In this document: positions 1 through 7,100 of the stretch, piece after piece
How positions within the stretch are numbered: position 1 is the first letter of the stretch
Layout of the letters: each line of letters begins with the position of its first letter
Source: JANYGM01 sp043764015
GTDB taxonomy: Bacteria; Bacteroidota; Bacteroidia; Cytophagales; Thermonemataceae
DNA length: 10,872 nt
Direction of reading: 5' to 3'
Assembly (NCBI GenBank): GCA_043764015.1
Contig: JAYUKY010000076.1
Coordinates: forward strand, 1-10,872
The notes under the pieces: generated by a model
Database searches by the model: none
Told to the model about the DNA's origin: nothing
What the model saw: only the letters and a program-made list of their open reading frames with translations
Position numbers and translations under genes: made by a program

Positions 1-137
1 ATTGGGGTTTTAGTCTGAATTGTGTTGAATGTAGCATAATAGAAGAAACCCCACCTAAATCCTCCCCTGCTGGGAGGACTTTAAAGACACTTTTTTAAAG
101 TTATAAGACTTTCGCAGGAGGTCTAATGTCGTTATAC
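1..137. repeat. Intergenic repeat remnants downstream of metY
   Basis: The segment holds CCTCCC-CTGCT-GGGAGG (61-77), a 6-bp stem set in an ACCCCACCTAAATCC-like context that resembles a widespread Bacteroidota spacer repeat (from memory of the family). An AT stem, ACTTTAAA paired with TTTAAAGT, follows. An imperfect hairpin around AGAC/GTCT lies at 106-124. No coding frame is supported. No hairpin here has the U tract of a metY terminator. Confidence 0.45.
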
Positions 138-167
138 CAAAAGAAGTTTATTTACTCAAAATTTTGA

Positions 168-1490
168 CTAATTAACTAAAACGGGTTGCAAAATCTTTTC
201 AAAAGCCTGCTGAAAGTCCGCTTTTATGTCATCAATATGCTCAATTCCCACGCTCACACGTAATAAACTTGGGTGAACACCTGCAGAAATCTGTTCTTTT
301 TCTGAAAGTTGTTGGTGTGTAGTGCTTGCAGGGTGAATAATAAGCGTCTTAGAATCTCCCACATTAGCTACATGGCTCACAAGTGCCAAATTATTAACAA
401 ATTTCTCTACATTTTCTTTGCCTCCTTTCAAAACAACCGACAAAACCCCTCCAAAACCTCTCTTCAAATATTTCTTTGCGAGGTCATTATAAGGGCTACT
501 CGCAAGTCCAGGATAATTGACGAACTCCACTTGTTCGTGGTTTTCCAGCCATTGTGCAAGTTCTAGGGCGTTTTGTACGGTTCTCTCCACACGAAGAGAA
601 AGGGTTTCAATTCCTTGTATCAATAAAAATGAATTAAACGGACTGATAGCAGGACCAAAATCACGTAAACCCTCAACTCTCGCCCTGATGATAAACGCAA
701 TATTAGGAAAGCCATTTTGATTGTCTTTTCCAAATACATTATTGAAAACTAAGCCGTTATAACCTTCAGAAGGCTGGCTAAATTGTGGAAATTTGCCATT
801 TCCCCAGTTATAATTTCCTCCATCAACAATAACACCGCCCACACTTGTCCCGTGTCCGCCTATCCATTTAGTAGCAGAGGCAACCACAATGTTTGCACCA
901 TGTTCCAAAGGTCTAAAAAGATAGCCACCAGCCCCAAAAGTATTGTCCACCACGAGCGGAATGTCGTGTTTTTTAGCAATTTTGGCAATTTCTTCAAAGT
1001 CAGGGATATTAAAACCAGGATTTCCTATAGTTTCAAGGTAAATAGCCTTCGTTTTTTCGTTGATAAGTGCCTCAAAAGACGCAGGTTTGTCGCCATCAGC
1101 AAACTGCACAGAAATTCCAAGTCGCTTAAAAGCCACTTTAAACTGGTTGTACGTGCCACCATACAAAAAAGAGGTACTTACAATGTTGTCGCCTGCCTCC
1201 AAAATATTATTGAGGGCAATAAATTGCGCAGCCTGCCCAGAAGCCACCACAAGAGCCGCCACACCGCCTTCAAGCGCAGCAATTCTCTTCTCAAGCACGT
1301 CAGTTGTAGGATTCATCAGGCGTGTATAAATGTTTCCAAACTCCTTCAAAGCAAACAAATTAGCACCGTGAGCGGCATTTTTGAAGACATAAGAGGTAGT
1401 TTGATAGATAGGAACGGCACGTGAGCCAGTTGTAGGGTCAGCTTCTTGTCCAGCGTGCAGTTGTAGGGTTTCAAATTTGAAATTAGACAT
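168..1490 (-). CDS. metY: O-acetylhomoserine sulfhydrylase (O-acetylhomoserine aminocarboxypropyltransferase)
   Basis: This 440-residue PLP enzyme of the Cys/Met-metabolism (gamma-family) fold should condense O-acetylhomoserine with sulfide to give homocysteine in the cytosol, the direct-sulfhydrylation route to methionine. Visible landmarks are the substrate-side YTR at 56-58, ASGQAA at 84-89, LYGGTYN at 109-115, the cofactor aspartate in VDNTFG (D182), the Schiff-base lysine in SATKWIGGHGT (K208) and the carboxylate-binding arginine in LLRVSVGIEH (R411). The length, and the long insert around residues 225-265 (NYNWGNGKF, then NVFGKDNQNG), fit MetY rather than the shorter cystathionine synthases and lyases near 380-400 residues. 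The start is the first ATG and gives the usual N-terminus ending in LHAGQE. The stop is TAG. The S-box riboswitch upstream on the same strand supports a methionine-pathway role. A related OAH/OAS-using activity cannot be excluded from sequence alone. Confidence 0.96.
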   Translation of the reverse strand: MSNFKFETLQLHAGQEADPTTGSRAVPIYQTTSYVFKNAAHGANLFALKEFGNIYTRLMNPTTDVLEKRIAALEGGVAALVVASGQAAQFIALNNILEAGDNIVSTSFLYGGTYNQFKVAFKRLGISVQFADGDKPASFEALINEKTKAIYLETIGNPGFNIPDFEEIAKIAKKHDIPLVVDNTFGAGGYLFRPLEHGANIVVASATKWIGGHGTSVGGVIVDGGNYNWGNGKFPQFSQPSEGYNGLVFNNVFGKDNQNGFPNIAFIIRARVEGLRDFGPAISPFNSFLLIQGIETLSLRVERTVQNALELAQWLENHEQVEFVNYPGLASSPYNDLAKKYLKRGFGGVLSVVLKGGKENVEKFVNNLALVSHVANVGDSKTLIIHPASTTHQQLSEKEQISAGVHPSLLRVSVGIEHIDDIKADFQQAFEKILQPVLVN

Positions 1491-1555
1491 AATAATTAAA
1501 AGTTTTTTGTTGAAAATATATTAAAGATTGGGTATTTTTTCTTGGAAATTGTTAG

Positions 1556-1731
1556 AATCACGGATTTTAAATGGATTGCGCAAATGACACAAATTACTAT
1601 AACAGATTTATTTTGATATATTTTGTTATCAGAATTGCAAATTTTAAAGAGATTGCATAAATGATACAGATTTACAATAGCAGATTTTAAAAAACCCGTG
1701 TAATCTTTGTAATCCTTAAAAATCCGTGATT
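1556..1731. repeat. Degenerate repeat element with inverted ends, inside the metY leader
   Basis: The ends are inverted copies. AATCACGGATTTT begins at 1556 and AAAATCCGTGATT ends at 1731; weaker complementarity continues inward to about 1595 and 1695. Inside lies a direct repeat: roughly 1564-1611 and 1641-1690 share the pattern ATTTTAAA, GATTGC, AAATGA and CAGATTT at about 80% identity by eye. The element resembles the AATCCGTG/TAATCTGTG arrays scattered through Bacteroidota genomes. It sits between the leader peptide and metY, so the mRNA would carry it as a long hairpin-forming segment about 65 nt before the start codon. Confidence 0.65.
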
Positions 1732-1744
1732 TAGAAAGAGGTGT

Positions 1745-1849
1745 TTAGAGCAAGAAAGTGCAACAACAGCGGCAAAGCGTTGTAAAAATTGAGTTGGAGA
1801 AACCTGAAAGGTTGTTGGGTTTTTGTTTGTTGGAGTCTGTGGTTTTCAT
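1745..1849 (-). CDS. Putative Cys-rich leader peptide of metY (34 codons)
   Basis: A short frame opens with ATG (1849-1847) just after the riboswitch aptamer ends at 1864 and closes with TAA (1747-1745). It begins MKTTDSNKQK and ends in LCRCCCTFLL. Cysteine codons occupy positions 26, 28, 29 and 30, encoded TGC, TGT, TGT and TGC. The run is near the end of the frame, as in classical attenuator peptides. Cysteine-codon leader peptides that sense cysteinyl-tRNA supply are known in mycobacteria. A role in sulfur-assimilation control here is inference from composition and position. The segment from codons 23 to 29 can fold as a small hairpin (ACAAC paired with GTTGT), so a stalled ribosome would change the local structure. 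The stop lies 254 nt before the metY start, so simple translational coupling is unlikely; an effect on transcription or Rho access is more plausible. No Shine-Dalgarno is visible, which is normal for this phylum. Confidence 0.6.
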   Translation of the reverse strand: MKTTDSNKQKPNNLSGFSNSIFTTLCRCCCTFLL

Positions 1850-1863
1850 TTCGTTGAATGTTC

Positions 1864-2004
1864 GTTTATCTTTCCTAGTATATTTTTATAATGCCAGCAA
1901 CTGCTAGTTCTAGGTAGGATTTAGCACCTTTTCCAAATTAGCCACTAAAATGGGAGGTTGCCTGAAGTTCGTAGAGCCTAATCTCTCCCTTCATCTTTAT
2001 AAAC
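1864..2004 (-). ncRNA. SAM-I (S-box) riboswitch
   Basis: Read on the minus strand, the segment matches the S-box architecture (Rfam SAM, RF00162). P1 is GTTTAT (2004-1999) paired with ATAAAC (1869-1864). The P2 stem is GGGAG (1989-1985) paired with CTCCC (1956-1952), with the conserved GGCAACC immediately before its 3' arm. P3 is a TTAG/CTAA hairpin at 1948-1938. The highly conserved AAGGTGCTAAATCC is at 1930-1917. P4 is CCTAG (1914-1910) paired with CTAGG (1878-1874). The AAAGATGAAGGGAGAG strand after P1 matches the internal-loop/P2 consensus. The family binds S-adenosylmethionine and lowers expression of methionine genes. No clear terminator with a U tract follows P1, so the expression platform is not evident. 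Confidence 0.92.
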
Positions 2005-2029
2005 CAAGTATGAGTTGGTCAATGCGTTG

Positions 2030-2061
2030 CAAAAGTAGAAGAAGTTTATATTACTTCCAAA
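2030..2061 (-). promoter_or_regulatory. Bacteroidota-type promoter of the metY leader
   Basis: On the minus strand, TTTG (2061-2058), a 20-nt spacer and TACTTTTG (2037-2030) match the Bacteroidota housekeeping consensus TTTG-N19/20-TAnnTTTG. Initiation would fall near 2023, about 20 nt before riboswitch stem P1. This is the expected geometry and supports both calls. The resulting metY leader would be roughly 530 nt long. Confidence 0.7.
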
Positions 2062-2107
2062 TTTTTTGCAATATTTTTTTGATTTTTTTATAAAAACTGC
2101 AAAAATA

Positions 2108-2143
2108 TAGCTTAATATCCTCAAAATGCAGTATATTAAGCTA
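2108..2143 (-). terminator. Probable intrinsic terminator for the 2353-3910 minus-strand genes
   Basis: An 11-bp perfect stem (TAGCTTAATAT at 2108-2118 with ATATTAAGCTA at 2133-2143) encloses a 14-nt loop. On the minus strand it is followed by TATTTTTG, a short U-rich run. It lies after the small membrane-protein gene and before the metY promoter, where a boundary is expected. The stem is AT-rich and therefore weak, and the plus strand has an A run instead, so direction is assigned to minus. Confidence 0.5.
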
Positions 2144-2168
2144 AAAAATAAAATCTTAATTGAATTTT

Positions 2169-2345
2169 CATACTATTATACATAAGTTTTTGCTTGTCGT
2201 TCCCCACGTTCCACCTGGGGTTATGATTGTTAAACCCTTTCAGTTTTTTTTTAATACAGTTTTCTTCGTTTAAACAACCCCAACGGGGTTGAACTATCAT
2301 AACCCACGTGGAACGTGGGGAAACGGATAAGCGTATAGTAGTATG
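2169..2345. repeat. 177-bp imperfect inverted repeat (REP/MITE-like) with internal hairpins
   Basis: The outer arms CATACTATTATAC (2169-2181) and its complement at 2333-2345 differ at one base. The next arms, 2198-2227 and 2296-2325, share CCCCACGTTCCAC and GGGTTATGAT, with a few mismatches and one length difference. Each arm can also fold on itself (CCCACGT with ACGTGGG, best preserved on the right). The loop holds a separate small hairpin, AACCCC-AAC-GGGGTT, at 2276-2290. No ORF lies inside. Such elements in this phylum are often multicopy; copy number cannot be judged here. Confidence 0.75.
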
Positions 2346-2352
2346 TTGAATT

Positions 2353-2718
2353 TTATCTACTTATAATTGAACTTAGCTTACTTTTAATGAAAATACGTTT
2401 GGTATAATACCCAGAAATAGCCGCAAATGCCCCAATAACGCCCCCAATAATGGCTACAATAGCAAAAAGCCATTCACTTCCAGCCGTCAAACCAAAAAGT
2501 TCTGCAATTCTGCCTGATAAAATTTGTTCATTTTGCAAATCAGCCCAAAATGCTTTGGTTGCCCAAACAAAAAACACGCCAAAAAACGCTGAAAAGAATA
2601 CTCCCCACGTAGTTTTGCCCAAAATAGCCGCCACAAAATAGCAAACAACTGCCATCAACCACCATTCAAAGAATATTTGTACTGCAACAACAAGCAATAT
2701 TATTAAAAAGAAAACCAT
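2353..2718 (-). CDS. Small integral membrane protein, function unknown
   Basis: The 121-residue product is not recognised. It is strongly hydrophobic with about four predicted membrane helices, near residues 3-17, 19-34, 36-56 and 82-104. A polar loop (about 57-81, ADLQNEQILSGR) and a basic C-terminal tail (TKRIFIKSK) are likely cytoplasmic by the positive-inside rule. The second half has a Gly/Ala-rich helix (IIGGVIGAF). Helix-like periodicity and a sensible charge distribution favour a real gene over chance. The only sensible start is ATG at 2718, preceded by a heptamer repeat array. It follows the ureohydrolase gene on the same strand after 121 bp and may be cotranscribed with it. No catalytic or binding motif is visible. 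Confidence 0.75.
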   Translation of the reverse strand: MVFFLIILLVVAVQIFFEWWLMAVVCYFVAAILGKTTWGVFFSAFFGVFFVWATKAFWADLQNEQILSGRIAELFGLTAGSEWLFAIVAIIGGVIGAFAAISGYYTKRIFIKSKLSSIISR

Positions 2719-2726
2719 TTTTATAT

Positions 2727-2774
2727 GAATTGTGGATTGTGAATTATGAATTATGAATTGTGAATTGTGAATTG
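2727..2774. repeat. Heptamer tandem array (AATTGTG/AATTATG, about 6.7 units)
   Basis: Units of 7 bp run from 2728: AATTGTG, GATTGTG, AATTATG twice, AATTGTG twice, then a partial unit. The array ends 9 nt before the start codon of the minus-strand membrane-protein gene, so it occupies that gene's ribosome-binding region and reads CACAATT towards the gene. Confidence 0.85.
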
Positions 2775-2776
2775 AA

Positions 2777-2813
2777 ATACATTTGATAACAAAAAATATA
2801 TTTTTAAATGTAT
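2777..2813 (-). terminator. AT-rich hairpin after the ureohydrolase gene
   Basis: ATACATTT (2777-2784) and AAATGTAT (2806-2813) are perfect complements around a 21-nt loop, located 27 bp past the stop of the minus-strand ureohydrolase gene. On that strand TTTC follows the stem. It could be a weak terminator or processing stem; the large loop and pure AT stem make this uncertain. Confidence 0.25.
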
Positions 2814-2839
2814 TCTAACACACAATTTACGAAAAAAGA

Positions 2840-3910
2840 CTAATTAAATTTAAGTTTGCCTTGCGACACCGCCATAAGGTTACAAAGTTTGTATAAAAGG
2901 CGTGATCCTACGTTTCCGTCCCACTCTGAATGGTCGTCAGAGGCAACTTCTACCAAATCAAAACCAACAATTTTTCTGCCTGCTCCCACCATTTTGGTAA
3001 ATAAATACACCATTTGTTCTAGCTCAAAACCGCCTGCAACAGGTGTGCCTGTGTTTGGGCAAAGTTTTGGGTCAAGTCCGTCAATATCAAAGCTAATATA
3101 TACATTTTCAGGGAGTTCTGCAATAATTTCATCACAAATCACGCTCCACGTTTTGCCTTCATACATTTGGTGCTTGATATTTTTGTCAAAAAATGTCTTC
3201 ACACGTCCTTTAGAATTTTGGATATACTCATATTCTTCTTCACAATAATCCCTAATTCCCACTTGTACGAGTTTCTCTATATGCTTCATTTTGAGTGCAT
3301 TGTGCATAATAGAAGCGTGAGAAAACTCAAAGTCTTCATACGCATCACGCAAGTCGCAATGTGCATCAATTTGCAAGATAGCAAATTTTTCGTGTTTTGT
3401 GGCAAGAGCTTTCATAAAGCCAAGCGGTGTGCTATGGTCGCCACCCACAAGACCAACTAATTTATCTTTTTTAAGCAAAGCAAGGGCAGTTTTTTCTACA
3501 TAATCATTGAGTTTTTTACACTCTTTATTGATTTTTGCAGGAATTTTTGCAAGATATGCAGCATCTTTTCTTTCTTTGTCTTCTCCTTCTTCTAGCCAAG
3601 TGATGTAAGACTCCACTTCTTCACGCAAAACATAAGAAGTATCAGCCAAATCTTGGTTTCCTTCAGGCATAAAAATCCCTAATTGCCACGCATCTTTAAT
3701 GGTTGGGTCAAATAAATCAACCTGCAAAGAAGCATTAAAAACCTCATTTGCGCCCTCCACAGTGCCAGAATTGTAGGAAACCGTAACTTCCCAAGGCACA
3801 GGAATAAGTACAACTTCACAACTTTTTTCATCAAAAGGCAAACCAAAAATATGGTCAGGATTTCCCACACCGTTGGGGTCATAAGCAGCAATAATTTGTT
3901 TCTTTGTCAT
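2840..3910 (-). CDS. Arginase/agmatinase-family ureohydrolase
   Basis: This 356-residue enzyme belongs to the Mn-dependent ureohydrolase superfamily, which hydrolyses guanidino groups to urea (arginase, agmatinase) or formamide (formimidoylglutamase). All metal-binding motifs are present: GGDHS at 156-160 (H159), DAHCDLR at 182-188 (D182, H184, D186) and SFDIDGLDP at 273-281 (D275, D277). The substrate-loop motif GTPVAGGFE is at 288-296, and a late glutamate lies in DLVEVASDDHS. A lysine/glutamate-rich insert at about 105-140 lengthens the N-terminal half compared with the usual 300-320 residues. Related long forms are common in Bacteroidota and are usually called agmatinase; the substrate cannot be fixed from sequence, and no polyamine or arginine gene is adjacent. 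The start is the first ATG, which abuts a heptamer repeat array. Confidence 0.92.
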   Translation of the reverse strand: MTKKQIIAAYDPNGVGNPDHIFGLPFDEKSCEVVLIPVPWEVTVSYNSGTVEGANEVFNASLQVDLFDPTIKDAWQLGIFMPEGNQDLADTSYVLREEVESYITWLEEGEDKERKDAAYLAKIPAKINKECKKLNDYVEKTALALLKKDKLVGLVGGDHSTPLGFMKALATKHEKFAILQIDAHCDLRDAYEDFEFSHASIMHNALKMKHIEKLVQVGIRDYCEEEYEYIQNSKGRVKTFFDKNIKHQMYEGKTWSVICDEIIAELPENVYISFDIDGLDPKLCPNTGTPVAGGFELEQMVYLFTKMVGAGRKIVGFDLVEVASDDHSEWDGNVGSRLLYKLCNLMAVSQGKLKFN

Positions 3911-3913
3911 AAT

Positions 3914-3946
3914 AATTGTGAATTGTGAATTGTAAATTGTGAATTG
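3914..3946. repeat. Heptamer array abutting the ureohydrolase start codon
   Basis: Units AATTGTG, AATTGTG, AATTGTA, AATTGTG and a partial AATTG end 3 nt from the minus-strand ATG (3910). The array is the inverted counterpart of that at 4096-4127, including the position of its variant units. The pair frames the divergent promoter region. Confidence 0.85.
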
Positions 3947-3999
3947 AATACAGAATTATTGAAAGAAAATAAAGAATTTATACATTTATTCTAATATTT

Positions 4000-4031
4000 T
4001 TTGTAAACTTACACAAAACATAGAAGTTTTG
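4000..4031 (+). promoter_or_regulatory. Putative promoter of the DUF2339 gene
   Basis: TTTG (4000-4003), a 20-nt spacer and AAGTTTTG (4024-4031) fit the Bacteroidota TTTG-N19/20-TAnnTTTG pattern with one mismatch in the downstream box. Initiation near 4038 would leave a leader of about 90 nt before the ATG at 4131. Confidence 0.4.
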
Positions 4032-4095
4032 CAATAAAACTTTTACAGTATTTTAATATTTTTTTGTGAAAATTCATAAGAATATTTTGTCTTGA

Positions 4096-4127
4096 ATTCA
4101 CAATTTACAATTCACAATTTACAATTA
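4096..4127. repeat. Heptamer array abutting the DUF2339 start codon
   Basis: Units AATTCAC, AATTTAC, AATTCAC, AATTTAC and a partial AATT end 3 nt before the ATG at 4131. A TTG at 4092 reads in frame through this array, so an automatic caller may extend the protein by 13 residues that are only translated repeat. Confidence 0.85.
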
Positions 4128-4130
4128 TTT

Positions 4131-7100
4131 ATGAATATTATTTGTCAAAATTGTCAAACTAAAAATCATTTTTCCTCTCCTCAAAACGGTTATTATTGCA
4201 TCAAATGCCAAGAAATAATTACTATTTCTGTGGATAATATGCTTGTTTTTGAAAATGATATAACGGCTTTGCGCAAAGAAATGACCGCAGCAATGAATAA
4301 ATTTTATGATTCTTACGAAAAAGAAGTTAATAAAATCAGTCAATTAGAAAAAAGTTTTGAGTTGTTTAAAGATGTTTGGGAAGTATCAAAACCTGCTTTA
4401 AATATCACTCCAATCATTGCAAATGAAGTTGTTGTTAGTGTTTCAAAAGTTATTTCTGAAAAACCACAAGAAACAATTTCACAAGAACAAAAAGATATTT
4501 TAGCAAGAGAAAAGTGGGAAAGAGAGCATCAAGCCGCTATTTTCTTAAAAGAAGCGCAAGAAAGAGAAGCTTTATTTGCAAAAATTCAGGAAAAAGAACA
4601 AGAAAAATACAAGCAACTACAAAAAGAAAAGCAACAAAAAGCCCACGCAAAAGCGCAAGAAATCAAAGCAGAAAAAGAAAGACTAGCAGCCATTCCGCAA
4701 GAACCAAGTATGTTGGAAGAGGTTTTGGTTGATGTACTTGTGCCGTTTTCGCAGTTGCGTACAATGACGCTCAAAGTTATCAATCATTACAAAGAAAAAA
4801 ACCAACTTCCCGTGTTTTTTATGGTTGTGGGTGGTATTGTTGCGTTACTTTTAGGTTTTGCCTTTTTGATGCAATACGCTGATAGTACGTTTTCAGAAAT
4901 TAGCAAATATGTATTTAGTGCGTCTGTGGTAGCTGGTCTGACTATTTGGGGTTTACGTCTCAACAACAATAATTCTGAATTTAAAGAGTTTGGCTCTGCC
5001 ATTGTGGGGCTGGCGTGTGCGTTGGCGTATTTGGTTGTTTATTCTGTGACTGATTCTCCCATTTTGACCATTTTTAGTAACTCTGCTATAGGTTTTGTGC
5101 TGATATTTTTGGTAACAGTTGGTACAAGTTATCTTTCTTTCCGCTACGAAACAAAGGTTGTGGCGGTGATTAGTTTGCTTGGAGGTGCGTTTGCGCCTAT
5201 GTACATTGATAGCATCAATATTACGGTTTTTTACTTTATTTACTTGTTTATTTTGTGTATTACGGCACTTTTTGTAGGGCGTGCTATCAAATGGAAAGTA
5301 ATGGATACGCTTAGTTTTGTGGTGGCATCTGTAGCTATTTCTATTATTTTCTATCAAAAACAGCCTGCAATCCCTGTTGTGCAATATACAATAGTGTTTT
5401 TGGCATTTGCCTATTTGTTTTTTTATGTAGCTATTTTTGAGAAAAATCTTTTACCAAAACAAACCCTAGAATCTAAAAATATTGTAATGCTAATTGGTAG
5501 TGCAGGTTTTTTGGTCATAAACTTGTTTTATTTGTATGATAACACACAAAATCCTGCGCTTGGTTTGCGCACACTCGGAACTATTCATTTGGTCAATGCT
5601 AGTGTGTTCGTTTTGGGTTTTGCTATATTTAGAAAAACCTTATCAAATAATATGGCAACGCTGTTTTTTGTACTTTCAGGCGTATTTTTAGGCTTTGCTT
5701 TTCCGTTGATATTTGAAAGAAATACTAGTGGTATTTTTTGGGCGTTGGAAGCGGTGGCACTTGTTTATTGCGGATTTCTGTTTAATCTGCCTTTGGTACG
5801 CAAAGAAGGCTATTTAGGGCTGATACTTGCAGCTGGAAAAATTGCTTTATCAATGCCCGAAATACTGGATAATTGGGAATTTGTACTTTGGACTGATGGC
5901 TACATTCAACTTGTTGGTTTTGTGGCAGTTTTGGCTATTTTGATAGGTTTCTTCAATCATTTTAAAGCAAAGTTAGTAGATATAGAAGAGAATTTAAGCA
6001 TATTTTTGTACCAAACTGCTGCAACTTTACTACTTGTGTGCGTATGGACAGGCGTGTACTTCTATATGCGTGAGAAAACCTATATTTTGGGTATTTTTGG
6101 CGTGTATAGCTATATTTTCTGGGGACACCGTAGCAAATCATTTCTTATTGAGATTTTGGGGCTTGCGCATCTTGGCTTAATTGCTTATGGTGGTTATTTG
6201 TCTGTTTTGGAGGTGAATAGTGCAGTTTTTGCCTTGCAAACATTACTTGGGAAAATTGCTATTGTAGAGATTTTTGTTAGTTTGTGGTTACTTCAATTGA
6301 TGTACGAAAAAACCGCACCAAAATACAACCCACAAGCACCAGAATATCAAGGAGAAAATATGCTTAAAGAATCACCTACAATGTCATTGGTAAAACTTTT
6401 TAGGGAATTATTCTATTTGTTAATACCAATATTATTGTTGTTTTCTGTCAATAGATTGTATCCAATTTATCTTCCTGTGGCTATTTGGGCATCTGTGACT
6501 ATCAATTATGTGCTTAATTTGTTTGTCAAACGCACCTTATTAACTTGGGAACTTTACGCACTTATTGGAATTGGTACATATTTGCTTGTGTTCTCGCAAA
6601 GCCCATTAGAAATATCCGCAATGAGCATAGCAGGCGGTATTTTGGCACTTGCAGGAATTTTTATTCACGGACAAGGTTACAAAGATAAAAATTATTTTCA
6701 GGCAAAAGAAAACTATCTTTTTACTTATTTGTTTTATTTCGTTGGGCTTTGTAGTTATTTGATTTTCATAGGATTACACGGAGATTTACAAGATGTAGGT
6801 ATCAATAACTTTTCAGTTTATACAAGTGGACTTTTTGTGGTAAGTGTGTACTTTTTTGGGCTTGCTTATTTTAGTAAAGATACGTTTGTACCAATCAAAC
6901 ATAACCGTTCTTTGGCGTTTAGAGTGGGTTATTTGGCACTTTTATTTGGAATGTTGCTAAAAACTTTTGTTTCTGCAAATACACCAAACGAGAATATTAT
7001 CTTTACCTTAGATACTGCTATTTGGCTGGTTTTGATGCTGATAAGTGTGGGTTTTTTGGTGAAAATAATTCACCCAAAACAAGTGGAATATCCGCACCAA

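Noticed and set aside
156..167. TCAAAATTTTGA palindrome just after the metY stop as a terminator
   Set aside because: The AT-only core without a loop or following U tract is not a credible intrinsic terminator.
783..1424. A 213-codon open frame on the plus strand
   Set aside because: It lies wholly antisense to metY, has low-complexity basic composition and no recognisable domain; metY explains the codon structure.
2115..2174. A 19-codon plus-strand ORF starting near 2126
   Set aside because: It is AT-rich, overlaps the terminator-like hairpin and the inverted repeat, and has no supporting signal.
2727..2774. Possible CRISPR-like array
   Set aside because: Seven-base tandem units without spacers are a simple tandem repeat, not repeat-spacer structure.
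4953..5384. A 143-codon open frame on the minus strand
   Set aside because: It is antisense to the DUF2339 membrane region, rich in Asn, Arg and Lys as expected for the complement of hydrophobic codons, and has no motif.
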